Source of the DNA: [Phialemoniopsis] sp. UDSM-2020
Taxonomy: Eukaryota > Ascomycota > Sordariomycetes > Thyridiales > Thyridiaceae
DNA length: 64,000 nucleotides
Direction: 5' to 3'
NCBI GenBank assembly: GCA_018873225.1
Contig: JAEILZ010000001.1
Location: 7,440,001-7,504,000, forward strand
The translations under genes were made by a program, and so were the position numbers. Shown piece after piece: positions 13,988 to 26,300 of the stretch (positions are counted from its first letter, which is position 1; the number at the start of each line of letters is the position of its first letter). The notes under the pieces were generated by a model. It did no database searches. It saw nothing but the letters and a program-made list of their open reading frames with translations, and was not told the DNA's origin.

Positions 13988-16900
13988 ACTGGTGAATAAT
14001 GCTCAATTCCTCGCAAGGGGGAACGAGCAACTATATGGATGAGGAGAAGAGACGTGAAGGTTCAAGTCTGGGTCGGCCGAAGCTTAAAATGTCTTGCATG
14101 GGAGTTTGTGTAACTCTGCTGCAGGAGGGTGAGAGGCTTCGAGTCGTTGATGAAAGGGCCACAGCAAGTGAATGCTGCAACTACCAATTCAGGAGAGTGA
14201 AGTGATGTACAGTCAGTCCGTCTATGCAGTTGCAAAGGGGCTGAGATTCTGCCGTCGTTGGGAAGGCGAGCAGAAAGCTGTGCGAGGCGGAGACGAGGCG
14301 ACTCGAGGTGGAGACGATGGTTGCTACGGGCGGCGGTTGTGCCTGGGGTGTATGATGAATTGGCGAGTAGCGAACGGGGGGGTCTAATAAGACGACGAGA
14401 GCGAAGACATCGAGGACCTGTAAAGAATCACACAAGAGAAAAAAGACAAAGAAGAAACTGTCTGTTCGCAGGCGATCAATGCTGGTGCTCTTTTGCCTGT
14501 TGTTGGTCCGTCCGGGTCCGTCGTCGAAAACCGTTGCTGCTGGTTCCGGCAATGGCTATCAAACACTTCCAGGGGACGGCGTATGCTGGTGCTGTCGGCG
14601 GGCTGGGCGACGGCAAACAGGATGCTGGCTGGGTGATTGAAACCAAAGATACTCTGCAAATTACCCAAAGGGAAAAAGAGAGCACTTGTCCTGGGCCCCG
14701 ACGAAGCACGAAAGGCAGTCAATATCACCAATCGAATGTCGACGAGCGGGTGAGAGGAGAAGAGAGGAGCAGGACAGAGACGACGGGGATGTGGGATTAA
14801 AATCGGATTTGGTCCGTCGCCCTGGTCTGGTGGAGATGCAGCACAGCAGCAGCAGTACAGTACGATATACAGCAGCAGCTCTTCCCAGAAGCCGGGTTGT
14901 CAGGGGAGATGTTTCCAACCAGGGCGGATAACGACGACACACCAAGTCAAGTAGCAATAGCCAGGGAAGCCAGGCCAGGGTGGGGGGAGCTGTGGTGTTC
15001 TTTTTTTCCTACTAGCCAACTAACTAGCTTCGTCGCCGTGCTAAGGCCTGGTATCCTCCATCCTCGGCCGGTCGCGCGTTTCGACAGGCTTGGGGCCAAA
15101 AAGACCCCCCTGTCCGTCATTAGTGGTGCGTCCAGGGGTGCATCTGAACCGCGTGCTACAGCAACTGCTCTAGCGGGATTAGCTGCTAGTCTAAGCGCTA
15201 CAAACCAGCCCGACCAGGGCAGCCCGCAGCCGGGTCCTCGCTATCCACACTTGCATCATTTGACAGGGCTCGATCAGAACTATCGGAGCAGATCAGGATT
15301 TCCAAGGCCCCTCTCAGAGGCACGTCAAGTATGGAGGTCGATTACTTGCTTTGCGATGCTTTGCATTACCTAGACTTGGCAGGGCTTGCGTTGTGCCATG
15401 CTCTTGCGTGTAAGTTGTGCATGTTGAACCCAGACAGCTCGCCTTCTTGTCTCTTGTCTCAACATGGAGAGACATCGCGGATCGAGGCCCCTTCCGCCAT
15501 AAGTAGCGGGCGGAACCACAAATGGGATCGTGAGACTACGACGAGCCAGAACTCGCACTGCTGGAGTCATCCTAACCCCAACTGGGCAACCGTCTGCGTG
15601 GTTGCTGGGTTGGAAGCTAGAAGCCGCTTTCCAGATCATGGCTGAGACATCCAGTAGCTTTTCGAGGTAGCTTCTTTTTTTCCCTCTACGCTTAAGCAGT
15701 CCAATCTCAATGCTCTTGAGCCGCCACAGTGCACACACGACAGCGGCCGAGTCAGCGCTGGCATTCCATGACGGCAGGGGCTTGGAGACCGGAGCCTTCA
15801 CAACTGGTGACACTTATTTAGGCTCCATTGCAACCCTTCAACCCTCAAATTGCTCCTTGCTAAATTATTTCGGCCCTGGAATTCGTTCACTACAGAGGAA
15901 ATCGACTGAGGGGATCCTAGGGGCGATTCCCAGTCGTAGTGCGATCCTCAAGATATCGGAGCCGTATCTGTTTGCGGGTGTGATGCTGACGGCAACCCAC
16001 CATGCTGAGACCGGCCAGTTCGGCTTCCTATCGAGGCTTGAATCCTTCAGGCTCAGCCCTCAACAGCAGTGCCTTCTTGAATTGGCAACACCACAAAGGC
16101 AAACAGTGAGATTCTGCCTACTTACTTTGGGATCCTTGACCGATCTGAGCATGGCCTCCCAGGGCCGGTCAGGCTCTCTGTATCAGGTGAATAGCCTACT
16201 TACTTCACTAATTTCCACTTACCAACCAGTCCTTCTTGCACTTTGACAACTACCGAGAGAACCAAGTCATGAGATTGCCCATGCCTTTGCTGCTACGATT
16301 CGTCTCAGGTCCGTTCAGAAGTTACGGCATCTCGGCGTGGCTGCCGCCACTGGGCATCAAAATTAAGGTCGCGTAGATGGCATGGCAGCCAAATGCCTCT
16401 CCGGGCCCACGGATCGCGCTATCCCGCGCGGCGTTGAGATTACGGGCAGCGCCTCCCCCAAAGCCACAGGGCCTTCAGGGAGCATTTAGCGCCGCGATGC
16501 GCCCCGAAGCTCATCGTTTGGCGTCAAGCGGACTCTTCGATCAGCGCCATACCCGCGCAGAGGAATGGGTGTAATTGCGAGCAATCTTTTCTAGTGCCAA
16601 TGGCATCTTTCTCTTGCGAATGCATTCATTTACGGCCAACTTCCTTCTTCTCCACTAGCATTTCACACGTCAGGAACAGGTCTGGTAAGCTGGGGGAGAG
16701 CTCGGGAGTCGAGGACCCTTCAAAAATTGAAGCGTCTTTACCACCGAACAAAGTGGCTCTGGCGATGGAGCCCGGGTCCGCACGGTCTCCATGGCTCCAT
16801 CTTGCATCCCACAGGGCTACAGGGGCAGCTGTTTCAACACTCTGCGGAATTCGTATGTGTTGTCAGAGAGCCGGCAGGACGCATTGTGTTTACCCCAGAT

Positions 16901-19900
16901 CTAGCGAGGCTCATCAGATGGCCATTCACACTTGCCTCATTCATTAGATCTCGAAACAGGCCATGGACACGCCTCGGTTTCACCACCACCTCGAAGAGTC
17001 GAGGACCAGACCTCGGAAGCAGCAAAATTCGTCAGCGACCCAGACCTTGGCATCTGCCCATCTTGACTGCGTCAGAACATTCCTCCGTGGTGGTCTTTGA
17101 TCTTGTACGTACTACGGAGGACCCTGGCTTGACTGGCCGGCTTGATAAGGCATCACCACGGCAGCTAGAGTGGAGGGTGCCTCCACTACACCAGACTCGG
17201 CGCGTCAACTGGGCAATGAGATGAGATGCCGTCTCTGATTGGACCGAGACCGACATTCCAGCTTCTCTACCAAAGAACAGTATCCTACTGTGCTATTGGA
17301 TCGCTGCTGATCCCCGGATAAAAGAAGAAAGTTAGATGAGCGTGGCATTGGCATGCAAAAGAGGCACGGCGGGAACTGTCTCGGGTTTACCTACCGTTGC
17401 TTGGTTTTTCAAAGACATTCACAGCGTCCTTCGAGGTTCAATTCGACACGAGCAGTTGTCCGTGCAGCTTATTACTGTGCTCCGTACAAAGCCAGCAGAC
17501 CCCTTCTCTTGCCTACATGTTGTAGTGTCTGCGTTGTCACCTATCAAGCTGCGTAACATGTGCAATGCTGAACCTATTCGAGATTCTTGCACTCCGTACT
17601 CCATAACGGGTCATTCGGTGTTGGTTTCGTTCCACAGTCTGGTGCACGAGCGCTTCCAGAACTTCTCTTCCATAGTCCAAGTAAACAACAGGTCCAACTC
17701 TCGGCTGCCAACTTTGGCTCCAAGCACGAGTCGTATCAAGTTGGCGTGTTGGTGTTGCAGAAGCTGTCCTGCGTCCCAGTCTTCTGATCATCCCACGCGC
17801 TACGGAGAATTTCGAGTCTATTGTAATATCTAGGGTGTCATACAATATCGCGCTCACATGGCTTCGGGGCGGGTTGTCTTGGTGTGCACACCACGGCGAA
17901 GCTTGGCCTCGCTCAGAAGCCTGTTTTTCCGTGTCAGAAGCCCTGGTTTCCCCAAACAGACATGACACTTGGACTCGACGATGTCGATTTACCCGATTGG
18001 GGAGGCTAGGAGGGTTGCCCATCCTCGATCCCTCATCGGCGTCGAGATCCGGCTCGCCTGGCCGACGTCATTTTGGTGTTTTGCCAGGGCCAAAGAGGGT
18101 CCGCCCAACGCGTATTTTTCGCGGAATGCCCACAGCCATATCGTCATTGTGTGCAAATCATCATTCAACCTTGACCTTGAATAACCTTGTTCTTGTTCCC
18201 AAATCTCGATATCGAGATCCAACTCGGATGCAGGCACACAGGATCTGCTCGTGATGCGCGCTTCGCTCGTGGCGGTGAGATCTCTTTGATCAAGGCGGCT
18301 CTTTTTCCACAAACAACAATTTACCGTAAACAGATATTTGTTTACTCTCGGGCTGACCGTGAGCCTGCATGCGGATCTCACCCCTTGCTTCTCCCCTCAT
18401 CCCTCTGCTCGGGGTCCAGGCGGGCGAAGCGCCCACGAAGCGCCCAAACTATCGAAGATCCCGTCTCTAGCTTGGGTTTTTTCAGCAGCTCTCATGCACC
18501 TCGCCGCCACTCTTCCCGCTCTCGACCCCGCAGGCATAATCAAAAAAGTCTTGTCAGAGCAAACAGCGAAACACACCACCCGCAATGAGACTGTCAAAGC
18601 TGCTGCTCATGGGTTCGCTTCTCCTCCATCCAATAGACGGGACAAGAGCAAGGGTCCTGAGCAAAGTGCGCAAATGAAAAGAGGAGCCGGTTCAGCTCAG
18701 CGCCAACACAGACCCTTCGCCGCATCCGGTAGTGGTGCGTGGGTTTCGACCACTTTTGCACCCTCCGAGTCCGAGGCGTCTTCGTCTCGGCGGGGCGAAG
18801 CAACATCACGCAGACAAAGCAGACATGCCCACCCCCGCTTCCTCCCAGGTTTCGTGCTCACCCCCCCTTGCAACCCCTCCTTCCCATTGGACTCCCGAGT
18901 GAGACCTTTTGACGGTCCTGCATGAGAATGTTTGAGATGTTCCCGGGGTCTTCCAAGTAAGCACTCAAGTATCTTCTCCGTGAGCCCTTTGACAACGTCC
19001 CGAGTCCATCTTGTTCCGCCTACAGGGCTGTGTGTGAGACTTGCCCGTCTAGCTTCCCGCTTGCTCTTTGACACTACCGATATACCCGGTTTCTGATTGT
19101 GCGTTGCATTGATGCTCTCGAGCACACCACGCACGCACAGATGAGAGATAGAAGGGGGCACGAGCGGGGTGAGGCACAGCTTTTCATAGTAAACAAATGA
19201 CGTTACGCGAACGCGACGCTAAAGTCAACAAAGGGCCGACCAATCCCTGTCCGGGTGATGCAGATCTTTCGCGTAGTCAGCTGACCTGTCACTGTTGCCA
19301 GTGTCGCAGTGTCGGGGCCTTGTTAGTGCGACGACAGGTGCAGACAGCTGGCTTTGCAACCGCTCCGACAATCCGCCCGGAGGTCGGGTCATCATGGCCG
19401 GGAAACATCCAGTCCGTGTCAGTCCTCAGCCTCCTCCATCATTTGTTCCAGCCGCCCGAGATCGATGATGCGAGCCAGTTCGATCTTGAACAAGTGTCCA
19501 ATGGAAGGACCAAGAAAGTGAATCAATGCCTAGCCTGTGCCAGCCCTTTGGAATTGATCGGCGCCGACCTGATATTCAGGCACGCATGGCAAGAATGCAA
19601 CTCAGCTACCTCGGGTCCCGACCCTTCGAGTCTTTGCCACCGCGACCAATGTTGAAGAAATAACGGTCTCGATGGGTCCGGGCCCGGCACCGAAATAGAA
19701 AACGCAAGAAAATAGCCTTCTATTTGACATTCTCGAACACCCTGCTGGCACGTGGCGAATGGATGTCTCGTTGCTTGGCCATGGGGATTGCCACTGTCTA
19801 TCAGCATCCACATTGCTCTTGGTTGAAGAAATTCTGGTAGCGTGTAGGCATGTAATCAAAGAGAAGTGGGCGAGTCTGTCTTCTTATAGCTGATACAGTT

Positions 19901-21621
19901 CGGTGTACATCTGCTCTGTGGCATATCGCAATTATATCTCATTCCCAGTCCCTTGAACCATTCGCTCCATTTTAGGTAGGTGAATCCCACGTGTCATCTC
20001 GAGGCTTCAAGCCAGGGTTGCGGTAGGTTTCATCTTGCGTGATCTCAGGGGACATAGTAAACATCACAAAACAGGTGCCGAGTTGTGAATGTGGCTGCTG
20101 TCCGCATGGTGTAGGAGCCTTTATGTATCCTTTTGCAACAAACAAGAAAGGCTTTGTAGGACTACCGGGTGTTATCGATCAGATTGTGTCATGGCATCGC
20201 ACACTAAAGAAGGATCGGTGTTCGTAGTGATAGAGAGGTGTTGACCTCGCTGAGGTGGCAGTGTTAGTATGTGTCCTTACAGCTAATGATAGATCATATC
20301 TGTAGACATTATAAAGGAAACCCTTCCAAATCATCGTGAACTCAAAAGCCAACGATAGCAATACTTGTATTACAAGTAATGTTCTTTCAATATTTAACTT
20401 CAGCTTCCACGATAGAGGCGAGTTCGTACACTTCCTTGTCATGACACTACAAGAAGACACAATAAACACTATGATAGTATCCAATACGGGAATACTGTCA
20501 CGATGAGACTAGTTTCACATCTCAAGTGCCTTGGGGGCCCTGAACCTTGATCGCCTGCGGAGGACCTTTGGCTGGACCTGAAGATAGCTTTCTCTGGGAC
20601 GAGCTGCTTTTGAACCTTGGGTCGCAAAAGCTTCTCAAGAGGGATGACTCCCACGGGCGAGCTGGTCCATAGTAAAATGTACAAATCAAAACATTACAAC
20701 TAATCTTCATGCCAATATATCATTGTGTCAGGAGTGGGCAAGTAAATATGGACGGTCTCTCATGGGAAGTTATGATAGGTTCTCGCTGCTAAACTTGAAT
20801 TCAATAGCATTCAACAACCTCTCAACAAACCAGGCTCATGTATGTCTGTCTACTGGCGTGTTCATGGCTATTAATGTCCCTAGTCTTACCAGTGTACCTG
20901 GACAGAGAAGAGTGGCGTGCAACAAATCTTATCACCTGTTACGTGGCATGTACCCTCAACAATGACATCTACAGCATTAGAATATCTCAAGACCAAAGAG
21001 GACGAAGTCGCTTGATATGTTATACTAATGGATGAGTAAGATGGACTAATATACTCAATCCCTAGTTGCCGGTTATGAATACCCTTTCTTCTGCATCTCC
21101 GTATAGTCTATGCAGCGAAATCAACTTAACCCCCTAAAACCTCTAATATCATGTAACTTTCCCGATTTTCTCGAGCGCTAAAAGCTCTTTACATTTCAAT
21201 TTTGAATGCTATTTCTTCTTTTGTAAACGACTTAGTTGAAGTTGTTCAACTCGGCTAATATAAGTATCTACGGACCTCAAGGACCTAGCGCCGCTGATAG
21301 AAAACATGCCACCTCTTTCGCTATCATTTCTACAATCCGCAGAGAACAAAGCAACACTTCCCTCTTATTCATTGAATCTGTATCGGCTTACAGAATAAAC
21401 TGCCGCGAGCTCCACAATATAGATCCTTCTCTTCGAGGGTCAATGTTGACAATGTGCCTAAATGGGCGGGTGCAATATGCGCGGCTATATCGATCTGCCG
21501 TCCACCCTCGCCACTCCGGGAACTAACAAAAGAGCACAAGATGTGGCCTGGTTTCAAGCCTCTTTCCCGCTTGTGTGCTGTCGCGGCCCAACTCAAGTCC
21601 CCAGACCAGACAACTCTCAAG
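13988..21621. other. 7.6-kb gene-poor region upstream of CDC25
   Basis: No gene can be supported here. The part next to CDC25 (about 14.0-15.0 kb) has short upstream ORFs and CAG/CTG-rich patches (for example 14836-14880) and is probably promoter plus leader. From 15 to 19.9 kb the sequence is of ordinary composition with overlapping non-homologous ORFs on both strands. From about 20.0 to 21.45 kb it becomes visibly AT-richer. The region ends at the DUF4419 gene start. Confidence 0.5.
20000..21450. other. AT-rich block upstream of the DUF4419 gene
   Basis: Composition shifts to AT-rich with short homopolymer runs and few usable ORFs. A GC-richer islet of about 160 bp (roughly 20520-20680) sits inside it and stays open in two minus-strand frames. 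I read the block as decayed sequence, possibly an old repeat or gene remnant, but recognise no family. Confidence 0.35.
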
Positions 21622-22971
21622 ATGCACTTCGTCAAGGCCGTAAGCGGCGTGCTCTGCAGCGTTGCCGTGGCCTCAGCGGCCGGCGTCACCATCCTCCCGG
21701 GCGGCCAGGCCAAGCCCTACCGCGGCCCGGCCGGCCCCCCGAGCGCCGACGCCTTCTACCGCGAGAGCGCCGCCAACGACCTGTTCGACAGCTCCGTCTC
21801 GGTCCTCATCGGCTCCCTCGACGACAGCATGTTCGCCGCCTCCTCGCCGCAGCAGCAGATCCTCCTGCCGTCCTCCGAGAGCTTCATCCGCGGCGCCATC
21901 AAGGCCTGGGCCGAGCACCTGCACTTCGTCGTGCGGCCCGAGGAGGTCTGGTTCAGCATCCTGTCGCAGCTCAACGCCTACATGGACGCCCACCCGGACG
22001 AGGTGTCCGGCATCTACGTCAACCACCGCGGCAAGGAGCCCATGTCGCTCGACGAGTACGACTACTTCCGCCTGATGGACGTGTTCAAGACGGAGATGGA
22101 GCTGCGCGCAAAGGTCCCTTGGTTCTCGCACTGGGCTTTCACGAACCTGACCACGACCAACGCCAATGACTACATGAACGTGGCCGTGCTGTTGCTGGGA
22201 GAGCCCCGGGCGGCGCCACCGCCCCCGACGAAGCTCGCTTGCGGTTTGCCATCCGTTACATTGATCGGCGAGCAGTCGGACTGGGCCGACGTGCTCTCCA
22301 AGTTGGACCGTTTTGCGGAATTCGGTACCGAGGTCGCAGCGTACGGAGCCCAACTGAGGCCCATCTTGACGCGGATCGTGTCGAGCTATTCGGACCCAGA
22401 CAGCACAGAGACGCGCACCTTTTGGAACCAGATCGTATCGGCGTCCCCTCCTACCTCTGCTCTTGGGAATGACTCCTGTAGCGCGTCCGACACCCACATC
22501 TCCGGCTGGATCACCGGCCTTGTCCACTGGGACCGAAATGGCAAAGCTCTGGCCTCGATCGCGAGCAACGGGACCGGCACGCCGAGACTCACGATGGACG
22601 GCACGTCTTACCCGACTATTTCCATCCAGGACCTCCCCATCGGCTACGCCCGCGCTCCGTTCCTTCTGCATGACTTCAACGATACGGAGCGTTACGAGGC
22701 CTATGTCGTAGCTGGCACGATGGGCCAGCAGGTCTCGAGCGGACCTCCGGAAGGTTACGCCGAGGCGCTGCGGCGGGCTAACATGTCGTCAATGACAGCA
22801 TTCAATGCGTCTCAACACAGCACTCTGCAGGCCATGTCGGCGTGGGCGCTGTACGGCCCGGTGGACCACAATGCCCCCGGTCGAGCGTGGGTCGAGGGAG
22901 ACGAGCTGATGGACCTGGCAACCTCGATACGAAAGAGCGTCAGGAGTAATTCTACATTATGTAGCATATGA
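21622..22971 (+). CDS. Secreted DUF4419-domain protein
   Basis: A single-exon gene of 449 aa. The ORF is open further upstream, but the ATG at 21622 gives a clear signal peptide: MHFVKA, then a hydrophobic stretch (VLCSVAVASA) with probable cleavage after ASA. The mature part matches what I know of DUF4419 (PF14388) proteins: an N-terminal segment with a LLPSSESFIRGAIKAW-type block and VWFSILSQLNAYM, and a conserved GWITGLVHWDRNGK near residue 300. Several N-x-S/T sites fit an extracellular fate. The biochemical function of the family is not known to me. Codons are strongly GC-ending in the first half, unlike the AT-rich sequence just upstream. Function beyond secreted DUF4419 is not claimed. 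Confidence 0.85.
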   Translation: MHFVKAVSGVLCSVAVASAAGVTILPGGQAKPYRGPAGPPSADAFYRESAANDLFDSSVSVLIGSLDDSMFAASSPQQQILLPSSESFIRGAIKAWAEHLHFVVRPEEVWFSILSQLNAYMDAHPDEVSGIYVNHRGKEPMSLDEYDYFRLMDVFKTEMELRAKVPWFSHWAFTNLTTTNANDYMNVAVLLLGEPRAAPPPPTKLACGLPSVTLIGEQSDWADVLSKLDRFAEFGTEVAAYGAQLRPILTRIVSSYSDPDSTETRTFWNQIVSASPPTSALGNDSCSASDTHISGWITGLVHWDRNGKALASIASNGTGTPRLTMDGTSYPTISIQDLPIGYARAPFLLHDFNDTERYEAYVVAGTMGQQVSSGPPEGYAEALRRANMSSMTAFNASQHSTLQAMSAWALYGPVDHNAPGRAWVEGDELMDLATSIRKSVRSNSTLCSI

Positions 22972-23339
22972 ACCGGATAGAACTCATTCTATAGCCCTGT
23001 GAAATGACGAGTAGTGAAGTGACCGAACGCGTCGTTATATGACAAGGAGAAAAATGATCCCTGGAGTTATGGTCGTGTGTCTGTGACAAGGGAAATCCGA
23101 ACATGAACATCGCAACGCAACACCACAACAATACACACAAGCATCAGAGACAATTCACGACGTATCCATAATTCCTAATTCTGAAACCTAAGAAGCTATT
23201 CAATCAATCTCTGTTTCTTTTCCACCACCGACGGAGCATTGATCCTGGAAGAGACATGCGCGCCCATGAAAATACAATCTAAACCATGACCAGCGCCTGA
23301 AAACTTTGACAAAACAGCCTTTGTGTTGGTATCGAGCGA
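22972..23339. other. Convergent 3' flanks of DUF4419 gene and pyruvate carboxylase
   Basis: A 368-bp gap between two convergently transcribed genes, expected to hold both 3' UTRs. It contains no ORF or repeat that stands out. Confidence 0.6.
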
Positions 23340-26300
23340 TCAAGACTTCTTGGTGATGCGGCAGACGAGATCTGAACCGTCCACTGAGTCGCCCTCCTTG
23401 ACGGCCAGCTGGGAGACCAGACCGTTGTGCGGTGCCGAGATGACCATTTCCTACGTGGCTGATTAGCAGAGTTCAAGACAAAACATATTAAACACATAAG
23501 ACTTACCATCTTCATGGCGCTGAGAACGGCAAGAGGGTCACCCTTCTTCACCTCGGTGCCGTCGTGGACACGGAGCTCAACCAGGACACCAGCCATGGGA
23601 GCGCCGACCTGGCTCGAGTCCATGGGGTCGGCCTTGGGCCTGCTGACATTCTCGACGGCGGCGTGCTTGTCGTCAACGGCGACCTGCCTGACCTCGCCGT
23701 TCATCTCGTAGAACACCTCACGCTGGCCAGTGTTCTCGGACAGAGGTCCGACTGCAAGCATCTTGAGAATAAGGACCTTGCCCTTCTCAAGCTCGACGTG
23801 GAACTCCTCGCCAATCTCGGGCTTCGACAGGAAGTAGCGCGTAGGCAGAACGGAAAGGTCACCGTACTTCGTCACAAACTTCTTGTAGTCCTCGAAGACC
23901 TTGGGGTACATGACGTACGAGGCAACATCGCACTCGGTGATCGGGCCGCCGAACTTCTTAATCAACTCCTTGCGGACGGCACCGAAGTCGACGGGCTCAA
24001 GCGACAGACCAGGGCGCTGCTCCAGCTTCCTGCGGCCACGGAGGGCGTCGCTGCGGAGCGGCTCAGGGAAACCACCGTACGGCTGGCCCATCATACCCTC
24101 GAAGAACTCGAGGACAGAGCCAGGGAAGTCGAGCTCGCCAGCGCGGGCCTTGACGTCATCAGCGGAGAGCTTGTTGGAGACCATGAACTGGGCCAGGTCA
24201 CCGACGACCTTGGAAGTGGGAGTGACCTTGACGATGTCACCCAAGAGGTCGTTGGCGTGCTCGTAGGCCTTCTTGGTGTCAGCCCACTGGGATCCCAAGC
24301 CGAGCTGGGAAGCCTGGAACATCATGTTGGTCAGCTGACCACCGGGGATCTCGTGCTCGTAGACCTCAGGGTCAGGGCCGGTGAGGTGGGCCTCGAAGGG
24401 CGAGTACATCAGACGCAGCTGAGCCCAGTAGGTGTCCAGGGCGCGGACATGGTGGACGTTCAGACCAGGGTCCAGGTCAGTGCCCTCCAGCGAAGCCATG
24501 ATGGCGTTGATGCTGGGCTGGGAGGTCATGCCAGACATGCTGTCGGTGGCGGCGTCGACGGCGTCGGCACCGGCTTGAGCACAGGCGACCATGGAGGCGA
24601 CACCAGTACCGGCCGAGTCGTGGGTGTGGACGTGGATGGGGAGGTCGGGGTACTTCTCACGGATGGAGCCGATAAGCAGCTTGGCGGCGTGGGGCTTGAG
24701 GACACCGGCCATATCCTTGATACCAAGGACGTGGATCTTGAGAGCGACGAGCTTGTCGACAAGCTCAAGATAGTACTTGAGGTTGTACTTCTTGGAGGGG
24801 TTCAGCATGTCACCGGAGTAGCACACGGTACCCTCGGCAACACCGCCGGCCTTGTGGACGGCCTTGATGCCGACCTCGAGCTGGTTGATGTCGTTCAGAG
24901 CGTCGAAGACACGGAAGATATCGACACCGTTGTCCTTGGCCTGCTTGACAAAATGGTCGATAGCATTGTCAGGAAGCGAGGCGTAGGCGACACCGTTGGC
25001 GCCACGCAGCAACATCTGGAAGGGGATGTTGGGAATAGCCTTGCGCATCTTGCGGAGACGGTCCCAAGGGTCCTCATAGAGGAAGCGGTAGGCGACATCG
25101 AAAGTGGCACCCCCCCAGCACTCCAAACTGTACAGGTTCGAGAGGGCGTGGCTGGTCTCCTTGGCAATGTTGATCAGGTCGACAGTCCTGACCCTAGTAG
25201 CCAGGAGCGACTGGTGAGCATCTCTCCAGGTGGTATCCATAAGGAGGCAGCCCTTGTAATTTCGGACGGCCTTGGCGAAGGCATCCGGGCCTTGCTCTAC
25301 GATAATCTGTCTCCAGCCCTTGGTGCAAGGCTGGGAGACGTCGAGGTTTTGGCCAGACTTATCCAGAAGCACAGGGTGGATAATATCGCCCTTGAACTTT
25401 GGCTCTCCGACCTGGCCCTTGATGCTGCTACCGTTGACAGCGAGGTCGCCCAGGTAGGCCAGCAGCTTCTGCGCGCGGTTCTGGCTGCCGATGAGGTTAA
25501 AGAGCTCGGGGGTATCGTCTATAAATGTTGTCCAGCACGTTGAATCAATAAAAACTACCCCACCGAAGTGGCTACGTTAGCAAGTATTATGTGTTGTGAG
25601 CATATGGGTTGACATTTACCTGGATGGGTGAGGAGAGATGCAAGGAAAGGGATGTTGGTCTTGACGCCGCGGACACGGAACTCGACGAGGGCACGGAGGA
25701 CCTTGCGGCGGGCAATCTCGTATGTCGAACCATGGCAGGTACATTTGACAAGCATAGAATCGTAGTAGGCTATGAAGGTGGTTCAGATGGTTAGCGACAA
25801 AGTTCGTTGATCGTGGAAGAGTTTGGTGGAGGGGGAGAGCAGAGGTATGATATGCTTCTTCTTCTTTTTCTCTCCTCCTTCTCTTCTTTCTCTCTAGATG
25901 GCGAGGATGGATTATCCCACTGCCTAAGTTTCACCCCTGACAACTTTGCGGACGCTTTTTTTTCTTTTCTCTTTTTTTTTTCTTTTTTCTTTTTTCTTTT
26001 CTTTTCTCTCTTTTTCTTTTTCTTTTTTCTTTTTTTTTTCTTTTTTTTTTCTTTCTCGTCTTCTTTCCTCTTTTGAACGGCAGGAACAACGGAACGAAAA
26101 AGAAGAGTGGATCACAAAGACAAGAGCAGTGGTACTTACGCGTGATGACAGCGCCGGCGAAACCGTTACCACCGTCAAGACGGACACCGTTGCCACCGGC
26201 AGATCGGTAGACCTCGATTCTGCCAGTGTCGGGCTGGAAGCCCTTGGACGGGTCCTCGGTCGTGATTCTGCACTGAATCGCGAAACTGGTGATATATAGG

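Noticed and set aside
15710..16246. 178-codon ORF in the region upstream of CDC25
   Set aside because: No recognisable motif and no splice partners. Similar random ORFs occur on both strands nearby.
18338..18925. 195-codon ORF
   Set aside because: Low-complexity, overlapped by ORFs in other frames and on the opposite strand, no family features.
21673..22671. 332-codon minus-strand ORF
   Set aside because: Antisense shadow of the DUF4419 gene; His/Val/Gly-biased with no family resemblance.
23564..25543. 659-codon plus-strand ORF
   Set aside because: It is the exact antisense of the large pyruvate carboxylase exon. Its composition follows from the complementary strand of a GC-ending coding sequence.
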